Part shown: positions 10,349 to 19,235 of the stretch, one piece after another
Layout: the number at the start of each line of letters is the position of its first letter
How positions within the stretch are numbered: position 1 is the stretch's first letter
Source: DATBVX01 sp963695985
GTDB lineage: Bacteria; Pseudomonadota; Gammaproteobacteria; Steroidobacterales; Steroidobacteraceae
DNA: 64,000 nucleotides
Direction: 5' to 3'
Assembly: GCA_963695985.1 (NCBI GenBank)
Contig: CAVOIC010000007.1
Coordinates: 124,001 to 188,000, forward strand
Program-made: the position numbers and the translations under genes
Notes under the pieces: model-generated
Databases searched by the model: none
What the model was told of the DNA's origin: nothing
The model's input: the letters and a program-made list of their open reading frames with translations, nothing else

Positions 10349-10372
10349 TAGTTGCGTTCGGCTCCAACAACA

Positions 10373-12652
10373 ATGACACCACAATCGAAAAACAAGACAC
10401 GTCGCAAGACCAGCCGCTCCGCCAAGTGGCAGGAACGCGACCCGCAGTTCACGCGCGAGAGCCGGCGTTACGCCGAGCCCATTCCGAGCCGTGAGCTCAT
10501 CCTCGAGGAATTGCGCCGCGTCGAGAAGGCGCTCGATACCGATGCGCTCGCCAAGCGATTCAGCCTGCGCAAGCCGGCATTGATCCGCGCACTCGACAAT
10601 CGCCTCAACGCGATGGTGCGTGTGGGCGAGCTGCGCAGCGACGGCCGATCCCGCTACAGCGTGGCGCGCGATCTGGGCGCGCTCGACGGCCGCGTGAGCG
10701 CGCATCGCGACGGCTACGGCTGGTTTACCCCCGATGATGGATCTGGTGACGTCTACGTGGACAGTCGCCAGATGGCCGGTGTCATGCACGGCGATCGCCT
10801 GCGCGTGCGGCTCATCGAGGATGATGGCCGGGGCCGGCGCTCGGGTGCCGTGCTCGAAGTGCTGGAGCGCGGCACCCTGGAGCTCGCGGGACGATTCGAG
10901 GACGCCGGCGATGTGGGCTATGTCGTGCCTGATAATCCACGCCTGCGCGATCGGGTGCTGATTCCGGGCGAGGCGCGCGGCGAGGCGCAGCACGGCGATC
11001 TGGTCGTGGCCAGGATCGTCGAGGCACCGACCCGCACCGGCGCCGCTGTGGGGCAGATTCTGCGCGTGCTCGACGCGCGCCGTGCGGCCGATCTGGCAGC
11101 CGAGCTCGCCATCGTGACGCACAGCCTGCCCGTGAACTGGCCGCGGGACGCGGACCGGGAAGCGCGGGGCTGGGGCACGATCGTGCGTGACGGCGACATC
11201 GCCAACCGCGTGGACTTGCGCGCGCTGCCGATCGTCACGATCGACGGCGAGGACGCGCGCGACTTCGACGACGCGGTCTATTGCGAGCCGCTGCGCCGTG
11301 GCTGGCGTTTGATCGTCGCAATCGCCGACGTCAGCCACTACGTGGCGCAGGGTGGGGCGCTCGATATCGAAGCCCAGAACCGTGCCACCTCAGTCTATTT
11401 CCCGGACCGCGTGCTGCCGATGCTCCCGGAGGCGCTGTCGAATGAACTGTGTTCGCTCAAGCCGCAGGTCGACCGGCTGGTCCTTGCCTGCGACATGCGC
11501 GTGAACGAAGACGGCGAGATCGGCAAGGCACACTTCAGCGCGGCCGTCATTCATTCCGCGGCCCGCCTTACTTACACGCAGGTCGCCGCAATGCTGCTCG
11601 GTGGCGACTCGCAGGTCGAGCAGGCGTACGGGCACCTCATGCCGCACCTGCGCAATCTGCACCAGCTCTACCAGGCGCTGCGCCAGGCCCGCGAGCGGCG
11701 TGGCGCGCTCGATTTCGATGCACCCGAGGTCAAAGTGCGCATCGCGCCGGACGGTACGGTGGCAGCGCTCGACGTACACGCCCGCAACGATGCACACCGC
11801 CTGATCGAGGAATGCATGATCGCCGCCAACATCGAGGCCGCGCGCTTCCTCAAGCGGCACAGGCTGCCGACGCTCTACCGGGTACACGGCGAGCCCGAAA
11901 CGCGCAAGGTCTCGGAGCTGCAGCGCATGCTGCGCGCACTTGGCGTCGGAGTGCGATTTCCCGAACAGATCGGTACGCGCGAGCTGCGCCAGGTCACGGC
12001 GCTGATCGCCGGCCGGCCGGACGCCGCGTTCATCGAGAGCCTGCTGATCCGTTCCCTGCCGCAGGCCGTGTACCAGCCCACCAACATCGGCCACTTCGGC
12101 CTCGGTCTGTCCGAATACGCGCACTTCACCTCGCCCATCCGCCGTTACCCCGACCTGCTGGTCCATCGCGCCATCCGGCACGCCCTCGCGGGCGGCGCGC
12201 ATGCGAACTTCGGCTACTCGACCGGTGCCATGGAGCAGCTCGGCCGCGATTGCTCGGCGCGCGAGCGGCGGGCCGATGAGGCGTCCCGCGACGTACTCGC
12301 GTACCTCAAGTGTGACTTCATGCGCGCGCACGTGGGCGATGAATTCGAAGCCGTCATCAGCGGCGTGGTCGAATTCGGCCTGTTCGTGCAACTCGCGAAC
12401 CTGCAGGTCGATGGCCTCGTGCACGTCTCGGCCCTGCACGGAGACTATTTCGTGTTCGACGCGGCTCGCTGCGCCTGGACTGGCAGACGCACGCATCGCA
12501 CTTACCGGCTGGGCATGCACGTTTCGGTGCGGCTTACCCGCGTCGATATGCGTGAGCGGCGACTCGACTTCGAAATTGCCACGGACACAATTGCAACCAC
12601 TGGCCGCTCACCGCCGCCGGCGACATCGCGCTCGCGCCGGCGGGGGCATTGA
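10373..12652 (+). CDS. rnr: ribonuclease R
   Basis: RNase R is a processive 3'-5' exoribonuclease that degrades structured RNA and takes part in rRNA quality control. The 759-residue protein has an N-terminal basic and winged-helix segment, cold-shock domains, the RNB catalytic domain with the acidic cluster DGEDARDFDDAV near residue 290, and a C-terminal S1 domain (GVVEFGLFVQLANLQVDGLVHVSAL). The ATG at 10373 is chosen over a TTG seven codons upstream. The long Lys-rich tail of the E. coli enzyme is replaced by a short Arg/Pro/Ser-rich end. rlmB follows after 6 bases. Confidence 0.96.
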   Translation: MTPQSKNKTRRKTSRSAKWQERDPQFTRESRRYAEPIPSRELILEELRRVEKALDTDALAKRFSLRKPALIRALDNRLNAMVRVGELRSDGRSRYSVARDLGALDGRVSAHRDGYGWFTPDDGSGDVYVDSRQMAGVMHGDRLRVRLIEDDGRGRRSGAVLEVLERGTLELAGRFEDAGDVGYVVPDNPRLRDRVLIPGEARGEAQHGDLVVARIVEAPTRTGAAVGQILRVLDARRAADLAAELAIVTHSLPVNWPRDADREARGWGTIVRDGDIANRVDLRALPIVTIDGEDARDFDDAVYCEPLRRGWRLIVAIADVSHYVAQGGALDIEAQNRATSVYFPDRVLPMLPEALSNELCSLKPQVDRLVLACDMRVNEDGEIGKAHFSAAVIHSAARLTYTQVAAMLLGGDSQVEQAYGHLMPHLRNLHQLYQALRQARERRGALDFDAPEVKVRIAPDGTVAALDVHARNDAHRLIEECMIAANIEAARFLKRHRLPTLYRVHGEPETRKVSELQRMLRALGVGVRFPEQIGTRELRQVTALIAGRPDAAFIESLLIRSLPQAVYQPTNIGHFGLGLSEYAHFTSPIRRYPDLLVHRAIRHALAGGAHANFGYSTGAMEQLGRDCSARERRADEASRDVLAYLKCDFMRAHVGDEFEAVISGVVEFGLFVQLANLQVDGLVHVSALHGDYFVFDAARCAWTGRRTHRTYRLGMHVSVRLTRVDMRERRLDFEIATDTIATTGRSPPPATSRSRRRGH

Positions 12653-12658
12653 TCTGCC

Positions 12659-13414
12659 ATGGCGGAGCCGTCACTGGTCCATGGATTGCACGCGGTGCGC
12701 TGGCTCCTGCAGCGCCATCCTGAGCGTGTACGCCAGGTCTGGCTGCAGAAGGGCCGCGACGATGCCCGCGCTGCGGAGATAGGCACGCTGGCCCGGCAGG
12801 CCGGGATTGCGATCCAGAACGCGGAGGCACGCACTCTCGACTCGATGACGGCGGAGGCGAGCCACCAGGGCGTCGTAGCTGCCGTAGCGCCCTCGCGGCC
12901 TTGGGATGAAGCGCAACTGCAGCGCCATGTGTCTGCGCTGCAGGAGTCGGCGCTCCTACTGCTGCTCGATGGCGTACAGGATCCGCACAATCTCGGAGCA
13001 TGCCTGCGCACCGCTGATGCCTGCGGTGCTCACGCGGTCATCGTCCCTAGAGATCGCGCGGTCGGGCTCACCGCGACCGTGCGCAAGGTGGCCGCCGGCG
13101 CGGCCGAAACGGTGCCGCTCGTTACGGTGACCAACCTGGCGCGCGCGATGCGCGCGCTGAAAGAGCAGGGAATCTGGCTGATCGGCCTGGCGGCAGACGC
13201 TGCGCAGCGCTGCTGCGACACCGACCTGACCGGACCCGTAGGCATCGTGATGGGAGGCGAGGGCGAGGGTCTGCGACGGCTGACGCGGGAGTCCTGTGAT
13301 TTGCTCGCCAGCCTGCCGATGAGCGGGGCTATCGAAAGTCTGAACGTTTCCGTGGCCGCAGGGATGGCGCTCTACGAAGTGACTCGCCAGCGGCAACGTT
13401 CGCGAGCCGAGTGA
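12659..13414 (+). CDS. rlmB: 23S rRNA 2'-O-methyltransferase RlmB
   Basis: RlmB is a SPOUT-class (TrmH family) enzyme that methylates the ribose of G2251 in 23S rRNA. An N-terminal L30e-like substrate-binding domain (HGLHAVRWLLQRHPERVRQ) precedes the knotted domain with NLGACLRTADACGAHAV, VMGGEGEGL and PMSGAIESLNVSVAAG, the three SPOUT motifs. It has 251 residues. It pairs with rnr as in E. coli. A dispersed structured repeat starts 5 bases after its stop codon. Confidence 0.95.
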   Translation: MAEPSLVHGLHAVRWLLQRHPERVRQVWLQKGRDDARAAEIGTLARQAGIAIQNAEARTLDSMTAEASHQGVVAAVAPSRPWDEAQLQRHVSALQESALLLLLDGVQDPHNLGACLRTADACGAHAVIVPRDRAVGLTATVRKVAAGAAETVPLVTVTNLARAMRALKEQGIWLIGLAADAAQRCCDTDLTGPVGIVMGGEGEGLRRLTRESCDLLASLPMSGAIESLNVSVAAGMALYEVTRQRQRSRAE

Positions 13415-13418
13415 GTAA

Positions 13419-13825
13419 AGAGCAGTCCGATCGGCCACTGGAGCCAGGAAGGGCAGTCGTATCCGGACACTGGCGTGAGGGTCGTGACAACTTCGGGCTG
13501 ACCAACGTCTGATGACCGTGCCGTTCTGAAGATGTATCCCCGCAAACACTGCTCGCCCGAGATGTCAGACCCTCGACGCCAGTGTCCGAATCCTCCTGCC
13601 CAGCTTCTTCTTGAGTCCGTTCGTCTCGGCTCCGCCGAACTTCTTAGGTAGAGACTTTCCTGGTGGAACGGTCAGCGCAGGAGCGTGGTGGACATCGGCG
13701 TGATATCTGCCGACTGCGCCGGCACCGGTGTTTGCGGGTTTAACGTTTCAGGCTTGAGGTGACAATGGCCGTGATCCGGCGCACGTCGGCACGGTATCAC
13801 CCGATGGCCTACCCGTGACTGCTCT
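13419..13825 (+). repeat. dispersed structured intergenic element, copy A
   Basis: This 407 bp stretch between rlmB and rpsF has a second copy at 29708-30089. It begins AGAGCAGTCC and ends with its inverted counterpart GACTGCTCT. Inside, 13464-13483 pairs with 13568-13588 (about 20 bp), and 13693-13722 pairs with 13776-13806 to form a stem of about 30 bp with small bulges. The block 13676-13800 is about 94% identical to 29939-30063. No open frame is conserved in a protein-like way. It could be a MITE-like element or a structured RNA gene; which one is not known. Confidence 0.8.
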
Positions 13826-13909
13826 GCTCCCGAGCGATATCACCCGATGGCCTACCCGTGACTGCTACTCCCGGCCTCATCACCCGATGGCCGCCAGCGA
13901 CTGCTCTTT
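13795..13909 (+). repeat. tandem repeat of the element's right end (three units)
   Basis: Three imperfect units starting at 13795, 13838 and 13878 (spacing 43 and 40 bases) each contain ATCACCCGATGGCC followed by GACTGCT. The first unit is the right terminus of repeat copy A; the next two extend beyond it. Copy B has two such units, so unit number varies between copies. Confidence 0.75.
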
Positions 13910-13912
13910 CCC

Positions 13913-13941
13913 TTGCCACGGAGTCGAGCGTTCAGTATCCT
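13913..13941 (+). promoter_or_regulatory. promoter of the rpsF-rpsR-rplI operon
   Basis: TTGCCA (13913-13918) and TATCCT (13936-13941) are separated by exactly 17 bases, immediately downstream of the repeat array. Transcription near 13948 would give a leader of about 90 nt. That leader contains GC-rich inverted repeats (around 13950-13975 and 13990-14020) before the AAGGAG ribosome-binding site, a possible site for S6:S18 feedback control. Confidence 0.55.
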
Positions 13942-14037
13942 TCGCGCCCTTCGCCCGGGACTGGCCCGGTCGATACGTAACTCCTTGCCGCACCGGGGCT
14001 TTCGCATCCCGGGCGGCATTACCCACAAGGAGAAGAC

Positions 14038-14448
14038 ATGCGGCATTACGAAATCGTGTTTCTGGTCCACCCTGACCAGAGCGAGCAGGTTCCCGCCATG
14101 CTCGAGCGCTACAAGGGCATGATCGCTAACGGCAGCGGCGCCATCCATCGACTCGAGGACTGGGGCCGACGCCAGCTCAGCTACCCGATCGCCAAGGTTC
14201 ACAAGGCACACTATGTGCTGATGAACATCGAGTGCGATCAGAAGACGCTCGACGAGCTCACCGGCGCATTCCGCTTCAGCGACGCCGTTCTGCGTCACCT
14301 CGTGATCAAGGAAGACAGCGCTATCACCGAGCCTTCACCTATGGCACGTGCACCCGACGAGTCCGAAGGCCGTGGCCCGCGCGATGATGGCCCGCTAGGG
14401 GGCGATCGCGACGATGACGATGACCTGCCGCGTGACGCGGCCCGCTGA
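14038..14448 (+). CDS. rpsF: 30S ribosomal protein S6
   Basis: S6 is a platform protein of the small subunit that binds with S18. The N-terminus MRHYEIVFLVHPDQSEQVPAML and the LEDWGRRQLSYPIAK segment are diagnostic. At 136 residues, the protein carries an acidic disordered tail from about residue 100 (ending GGDRDDDDDLPRDAAR), longer than in many relatives and reminiscent of the poly-Glu tail added to E. coli S6. A strong AAGGAGAAG site precedes the ATG. It is the first gene of the rpsF-rpsR-rplI operon. Confidence 0.97.
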   Translation: MRHYEIVFLVHPDQSEQVPAMLERYKGMIANGSGAIHRLEDWGRRQLSYPIAKVHKAHYVLMNIECDQKTLDELTGAFRFSDAVLRHLVIKEDSAITEPSPMARAPDESEGRGPRDDGPLGGDRDDDDDLPRDAAR

Positions 14449-14480
14449 TCGGCGCTGACACACGAATTCGAGGACCCACT

Positions 14481-14705
14481 ATGTCGAGATTTTTCCGACG
14501 CAAGAAATTCTGTCGTTTCACCGCCGAGGGCGTGAAGCGGATCGATTACAAGGACCTGGCGACCCTGAAGAGCTACGTGACTGAAACCGGCAAGATCGTG
14601 CCGAGCCGCATCACGGGCACCAAGTCGCACTACCAGCGCCAGCTCGCGCTCGCGGTGAAGCGCGCGCGCTACCTGGCACTGCTGCCATACACCGACCAGC
14701 ACTGA
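14481..14705 (+). CDS. rpsR: 30S ribosomal protein S18
   Basis: S18 is a 74-residue basic protein that binds 16S rRNA together with S6. It contains the conserved RRKKFCRFTAEGVKRIDYKD start, the IVPSRITGTKSHYQRQL core and the RARYLALLPYTDQH end. It lies 32 bases after rpsF and 10 bases before rplI, in the standard order. Expected length; nothing unusual. Confidence 0.98.
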   Translation: MSRFFRRKKFCRFTAEGVKRIDYKDLATLKSYVTETGKIVPSRITGTKSHYQRQLALAVKRARYLALLPYTDQH

Positions 14706-14715
14706 GGGCCGCGCG

Positions 14716-15165
14716 ATGGACGTGATTCTCCTCGAGAAGGTCGCCAACCTCGGCGGCATCGGTGATCGTGTAAAGGTGCGCCCGGGCTACGCGCGCAATT
14801 TCCTCCTGCCCCAAGGCAAGGCCACGATGGCGACGGCCGAAAACGTAGCGCGCTTCGAAGCACGGCGCGCGGAGTTCGAGCGCAAGGCGCAGGAGGAGCT
14901 CTACGCGGCCCAGCAGCGGGCAGCCGCGATGCAGGACTTCAAGCTGCGTATTACCTCCAAGGCCGGCAGCGAGGGCAAGCTCTTTGGTTCCGTCGGTACC
15001 GCCGACATCGCCGAGGCGGCAACGGCTGCAGGATTTGCGGTGGAACGCAGTGAAGTGCGGCTGCCGGGCGGCCCGATCCGCGTGATCGGTGAGCACATCG
15101 TGGCTCTGCATTTGCACGCGGACGTGGACGTTTCGGTCCCCGTAACCATCGTCGCCGAAGAATAG
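14716..15165 (+). CDS. rplI: 50S ribosomal protein L9
   Basis: L9 is an elongated large-subunit protein that restrains frameshifting. The N-terminal domain MDVILLEKVANLGGIGDRVKVRPGYARNFLLP is textbook. A connecting helix (residues about 41-74) is followed by the C-terminal domain with KLFGSVGTADIAEA. It has 149 residues. A short GC hairpin with a T run follows its stop, separating it from dnaB. Confidence 0.97.
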   Translation: MDVILLEKVANLGGIGDRVKVRPGYARNFLLPQGKATMATAENVARFEARRAEFERKAQEELYAAQQRAAAMQDFKLRITSKAGSEGKLFGSVGTADIAEAATAAGFAVERSEVRLPGGPIRVIGEHIVALHLHADVDVSVPVTIVAEE

Positions 15166-15169
15166 AATC

Positions 15170-15186
15170 AGGGCCCGAGCCCTTTT
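15170..15186 (+). terminator. short intrinsic terminator after rplI
   Basis: AGGGC (15170-15174) and GCCCT (15179-15183) form a 5 bp stem with a CCGA loop and end in TTTT. The stem is short, so termination may be partial, allowing read-through into dnaB. Confidence 0.4.
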
Positions 15187-15199
15187 CACGCCGACACCC

Positions 15200-16594
15200 A
15201 TGGCCGCGATCAAGCCGCAGCCCGGACCCGCAGTCATCACTGACTCGTTGCGGATCCCGCCGCATTCCATCGAGGCCGAACAGGCGGTCCTGGGCGGGTT
15301 GATGCTCGAGGCCAACGCCTGGGATGCCATCGCCGACGTACTCACCGCCGAGGATTTCTACCGTGCCGACCATCGGCTGATCTTCGCGGCCGCGGCCGCG
15401 GTCGCCGGTAGCAGCCAGCCGATCGACGTCCTGACACTGTCGGAGCATCTCGAACGTCACGCGCTCATCGACGATGCGGGCGGCCTCGCTTACCTCGGCA
15501 CGCTGGCACGCGACACTCCGACCGCCGCCAATATCCGCGCCTACGCTGAGATCGTGCGTGAGCGCGCACTTCTGCGGCGCATGATCGATGTCGGCACCAG
15601 CATCGCCGCCGGTGCCTTCAATACCGATGGGCGTAATGCCCGCGACCTTGTGGATGAGGCCGAGCGGCGCGTGTTCGAGATCGCCGAGGCCGGCGCCCGC
15701 GGGCGCAGCGGACTGGTGAAAGTCAGCAACATCCTGTCTTCGGTGGTCGATCGCATCGATCACCTGTACCGCAACCCCAACGAGTTGCGCGGCGTACCGA
15801 CGGGATACGCTGCCCTGGATCAGCTGACCGGCGGCCTGCAGCGCGGCGACCTGGTCATCATCGCGGGGCGTCCTTCGATGGGCAAGACCACCTTGGCGGT
15901 GAATATTGCCGAGAACGCTGCCCTCGGTCACAAGATCGCGTCGGCCATCTTCAGCATGGAAATGTCGGCGGAGCAGGTGACCTTGCGCATGATTTCCTCG
16001 CTGGGACGCATCGACCAGTCGAGCCTGCGCACCGGACGCCTGGCGGAAGAGGACTGGCCGCGCATCGATACCGCGATGACACAGCTGTCGCAGGCGCCCA
16101 TCTTCGTTGACGAGACGCCGTCGCTGACGCCGACTGAGCTGCGCGCCCGCGCCCGGCGTCTGAAGCGTGAGCACAACCTGGGCCTCGTGGTGGTGGACTA
16201 CCTGCAACTGATGCAGGTACCGGGAACGAAGGACAATCGCGCCACGGAGATCTCGGAAATCTCGCGCGGCCTGAAAGCGCTGGCACGCGAGCTGAACGTG
16301 CCCGTGGTGGCGCTGTCGCAGCTCAATCGCGGCGTCGAGCAGCGCGTCGAGAAGAGGCCGGTGATGTCGGACCTGCGTGAAAGTGGCGCGATAGAGCAGG
16401 ATAGCGACGTCATCCTGCTCATCTATCGCGAAGAAGTGTACGAATCCGCTACACCGCGCAAGGGCATCGCCGATATCATCATCGCCAAGCAACGTAACGG
16501 CCCGACCGGCGAGATCCAGCTGACCTTCCGCGGCGCATACACGCGCTTCGACAGCTACGCACCCGAGTCCTACGGCGAAGGAATCGTGAGGTGA
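15200..16594 (+). CDS. dnaB: replicative DNA helicase DnaB
   Basis: DnaB is the hexameric 5'-3' helicase of the replication fork. The N-terminal domain includes PPHSIEAEQAVLGGLMLE. The RecA-like C-terminal domain has Walker A GRPSMGKTTLA, Walker B LVVVDYLQLM, and the DnaB motifs LSQLNRGVEQR and MSDLRESGAIEQDSDV. Its 464 residues match the family (E. coli 471), with no intein or insertion. Its last four bases GTGA also contain the alr start codon. Confidence 0.97.
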   Translation: MAAIKPQPGPAVITDSLRIPPHSIEAEQAVLGGLMLEANAWDAIADVLTAEDFYRADHRLIFAAAAAVAGSSQPIDVLTLSEHLERHALIDDAGGLAYLGTLARDTPTAANIRAYAEIVRERALLRRMIDVGTSIAAGAFNTDGRNARDLVDEAERRVFEIAEAGARGRSGLVKVSNILSSVVDRIDHLYRNPNELRGVPTGYAALDQLTGGLQRGDLVIIAGRPSMGKTTLAVNIAENAALGHKIASAIFSMEMSAEQVTLRMISSLGRIDQSSLRTGRLAEEDWPRIDTAMTQLSQAPIFVDETPSLTPTELRARARRLKREHNLGLVVVDYLQLMQVPGTKDNRATEISEISRGLKALARELNVPVVALSQLNRGVEQRVEKRPVMSDLRESGAIEQDSDVILLIYREEVYESATPRKGIADIIIAKQRNGPTGEIQLTFRGAYTRFDSYAPESYGEGIVR

Positions 16595-17664
16595 CAAGGC
16601 TGATACGCGCGGTGATCGATACCGGCGCGTTGCGATCGAACCTGGGAGTTGTGCGCCGCTGTGCGCCACGTGCCCGCGTGATGGCGGTCGTCAAGGCCAA
16701 CGCTTACGGCCACGGCCTCGTTCCCACTGCTCTCGCTCTTGCCGATGCGGACGCCCTCGCGGTCGCGCGGCTGGAGGAGGGCATCGCCCTGCGTGCTGCG
16801 GGCGTGCGCACACCCATCGTGCTGCTCGAGGGGGTATTCGACGCGGCGCAACTGCTCGAAGCCGCACACCAGGATTTCGAGCTCGTCGTGCATGGTCCCC
16901 AGCAGTTGGCGCTTCTCAGCGGTTCGCAGGCGGCACATCGATTTGACGTCTGGCTCAAGATTGATTCGGGAATGAATCGCCTCGGGTTTCGCGTCGAGGA
17001 CTTCCGCAAGGCATATGCAGCACTGACCTCGAGCTCCACTGTGTCACGCGTGCGACTTCTTACGCATCTTGCCAGCGCCGACTTGCGCGACGATCCGGCG
17101 ACCAGGCATCAGATCGAGCTCTTCGAACGGACGGTAGCCGGGATCTCTGCGCAAAGGAGTCTCGCGAACTCGGCGGCCGTCCTAGGTTGGCCTAAAAGCC
17201 ATGCCGATTGGGTCCGCCCGGGATTGATGCTCTACGGAGTGTCGCCGCTCGCCGATCGGCCGGCGGCCGAATTCGGCCTGGTGCCGGCCATGACCCTCTA
17301 CAGCACGGTCATCGCGGTGCGTCGCGTGCCGCCTGGGGAGCGTGTCGGCTACGGCGGTATGTGGACTGCACAGCGCCCGACGACTCTTGCAATCGTCGCC
17401 GTCGGCTATGGGGATGGGTATCCGCGCCACATGGCGAATGGCACGCCGGTCCTGGTGAATGGCGCACGTGCGCCCCTTGCCGGACGCGTATCGATGGACA
17501 TGATCGGCGTGGACGTGACCGATCTGGCCGCAGTGCACGTCGGCGATGCAGTGATCCTATGGGGTGAGGGGTTGCCCGCAGAACTCGTCGCACCGTACGC
17601 GGAAACGGTGGCCTACGAGTTGCTGTGCGGAGTCAGCCAGCGCGTTGCACTGGAGCTGAAGTGA
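16591..17664 (+). CDS. alr: alanine racemase
   Basis: Alr is a PLP enzyme that interconverts L- and D-alanine for peptidoglycan. K35 in MAVVKANAYGHG is the PLP Schiff-base lysine and Y254 in RVGYGGMW is the opposing catalytic base. It has 357 residues. The GTG start overlaps the dnaB stop (GTGA), implying translational coupling. Its stop abuts the convergent stop of the FHA gene with no intervening base. Confidence 0.96.
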   Translation: MTRLIRAVIDTGALRSNLGVVRRCAPRARVMAVVKANAYGHGLVPTALALADADALAVARLEEGIALRAAGVRTPIVLLEGVFDAAQLLEAAHQDFELVVHGPQQLALLSGSQAAHRFDVWLKIDSGMNRLGFRVEDFRKAYAALTSSSTVSRVRLLTHLASADLRDDPATRHQIELFERTVAGISAQRSLANSAAVLGWPKSHADWVRPGLMLYGVSPLADRPAAEFGLVPAMTLYSTVIAVRRVPPGERVGYGGMWTAQRPTTLAIVAVGYGDGYPRHMANGTPVLVNGARAPLAGRVSMDMIGVDVTDLAAVHVGDAVILWGEGLPAELVAPYAETVAYELLCGVSQRVALELK

Positions 17665-18381
17665 TCAGCTCTCGAAGAACCCCATTTTGACGCCGGCCAG
17701 CTGAATCACATCGTTGTCGCGAAGCCGTCGGGCCTGAGGCCCGATCGCGGCGCCGTTGACCAGCGGGAAGTCGCCTTCTTTGCCGCTGTCGACGTGCACG
17801 ATGAAGTAACCCTCCGCACGGCGCGTGATCGCGGCGACCTGAACTCCCGGTCGGCCGAGTGTTGTCAGCGCCTTGGTGAGTTCCAGCTCCCGCCCGGCGA
17901 AGGCACCGCTCAGCACCTGCAGCTTGGCCTTGGGCAGTGCCACCGGTTGATCGGCTGCGGGCTTGGTCGCGGGCGCGAGCTTGGCCGCCGCCTGATCCAC
18001 AGACTGCGCCACTTTGCGCAGCTTGTCCTCACTCTGCGAGCTGGGCTGGATCACCATCGTCTTTTCAAATTCATCCTGCTCCGCGTCGGTCTCCTGCTGA
18101 TCGACGAAGCGCAGCTGGTGGTGGCCGACGGTGATCACGTCACCGTGTTGCAGGGCGTGTTTCTTGATGAGCTTGCCGTTGACGTAGGTGCCGTTGGTGC
18201 TGTTCAAGTCCTCGAGGAATGAATCGTTGAGAATGTTGATGATCAGCGAGTGGTGCCCGCTGACTGCAGGATTATCGATGCGAATGTCGTTGTCCGGCAG
18301 ACGGCCGATCGTGTAGCGCTCTTTGTTCATGTTGTATTCCGCCAGGACTTGACCGTCCAGGCTCAGCACTAGCCTTGCCAT
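17665..18381 (-). CDS. FHA-domain protein (two FHA-like domains)
   Basis: This 238-residue cytosolic protein probably binds phosphothreonine. The N-terminal FHA domain is complete (YTIGRLPDNDIRID, VSGHHSLI, LNSTNGTYVNG). A Ser/Gln/Ala-rich linker (residues about 98-145) follows, including the threonine-containing EFEKTMVIQPSS. A second, divergent FHA-like fold follows (LQVLSGAFAGRELELTKALTTLGRPG to the C-terminus) without the canonical Ser-x-x-His. It is adjacent to the PP2C phosphatase and kinase genes on the same strand, so it is the likely reader of their signal. The target is unknown. Confidence 0.88.
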   Translation of the reverse strand: MARLVLSLDGQVLAEYNMNKERYTIGRLPDNDIRIDNPAVSGHHSLIINILNDSFLEDLNSTNGTYVNGKLIKKHALQHGDVITVGHHQLRFVDQQETDAEQDEFEKTMVIQPSSQSEDKLRKVAQSVDQAAAKLAPATKPAADQPVALPKAKLQVLSGAFAGRELELTKALTTLGRPGVQVAAITRRAEGYFIVHVDSGKEGDFPLVNGAAIGPQARRLRDNDVIQLAGVKMGFFES

Positions 18382-18397
18382 GCGTTTGCCTCGTCCG

Positions 18398-19225
18398 TCA
18401 GCCGAACCATCCCAGGATCTTGTCGAGCATGCGCCGGCGCGCGGGGAACGAGTCTAGTACATGGGCCATGACTACTGACACGTTGTCGCGCCCACCGTTG
18501 TCGTTCGCCAGCTGCGTCAACTGCTTAGCAACGGTGTCAAGATTAGCATTAAAAGTATTGATAGTTAAATGAATATCTTCATCTTCGACCATGTCCGAGA
18601 GACCGTCAGAGCACAGCACGTAGTAGTCGCCCCGGTGCACGGGGTGCTCGTTGATCTCCACCTCGACGTTGGGCTCGACGCCCAGGGCACGGGTCACGTA
18701 GTTCTTGTTCGTCGCACGCTGCGCCTCTTCCTGTGAATAAAAACCGCGGTCGACGAGCTCCTGCAGCAGCGAATGATCCATGGTGATCTGCTCGAACCGG
18801 TCATTGCGCAGGCGGTACAGGCGCGAGTCGCCCACGTGTGCGATCGAGATGCGGTTGTCATACAAGAGGCAGGCGACGACCGTCGTGCCCATGCCTTCGC
18901 ACTGCGGCTGTGTCTTCGAAGTCTGGTGGATGATCTTGTTGGCGCGATAGATCGCATCGCGCAGGATGATGCTTGGGCGCACCAGGCCTGTTTCCTTGTC
19001 GGTCCCTTCAAGATCCTCGCGCGCCACGGCCTCACGCACCAGGTTGACGATCGTCTTGACTGCGATGCCGCTCGCCACTTCGCCCGCGTTGTAGCCGCCC
19101 ATGCCATCGGCGAGCACGAACAGCCCGATGTCCGGATCGATGGCGATGGTGTCCTCGTTGTGCTCGCGGACTTTCCCTGTATCGCTCATCGCCACGCTAC
19201 GCAACTTGCCGCGCAGGTTACTCAT
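18398..19225 (-). CDS. PP2C-family serine/threonine protein phosphatase
   Basis: This 275-residue Mg/Mn-dependent phosphatase has the family motifs in order: REHNEDTI, VLADGMGGYNAGEVAS, GMGTTVVACLL, IAHVGDSRLYRL, YVLCSDGLSDMV and GGRDNVSVV. There is no membrane segment, so it acts in the cytosol, presumably on targets of the neighbouring kinase. The ATG at 19225 is chosen because it starts MSNLRGKLRS just before the conserved region; the upstream in-frame extension overlaps the kinase gene and is not protein-like. It is 16 bases before the FHA gene. Confidence 0.93.
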   Translation of the reverse strand: MSNLRGKLRSVAMSDTGKVREHNEDTIAIDPDIGLFVLADGMGGYNAGEVASGIAVKTIVNLVREAVAREDLEGTDKETGLVRPSIILRDAIYRANKIIHQTSKTQPQCEGMGTTVVACLLYDNRISIAHVGDSRLYRLRNDRFEQITMDHSLLQELVDRGFYSQEEAQRATNKNYVTRALGVEPNVEVEINEHPVHRGDYYVLCSDGLSDMVEDEDIHLTINTFNANLDTVAKQLTQLANDNGGRDNVSVVMAHVLDSFPARRRMLDKILGWFG

Positions 19226-19235
19226 GCCCGAGCGT

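Noticed and set aside
13795..13909. CRISPR array
   Set aside because: Only three imperfect units with no unique spacers of uniform length and no cas genes; the units are element termini.
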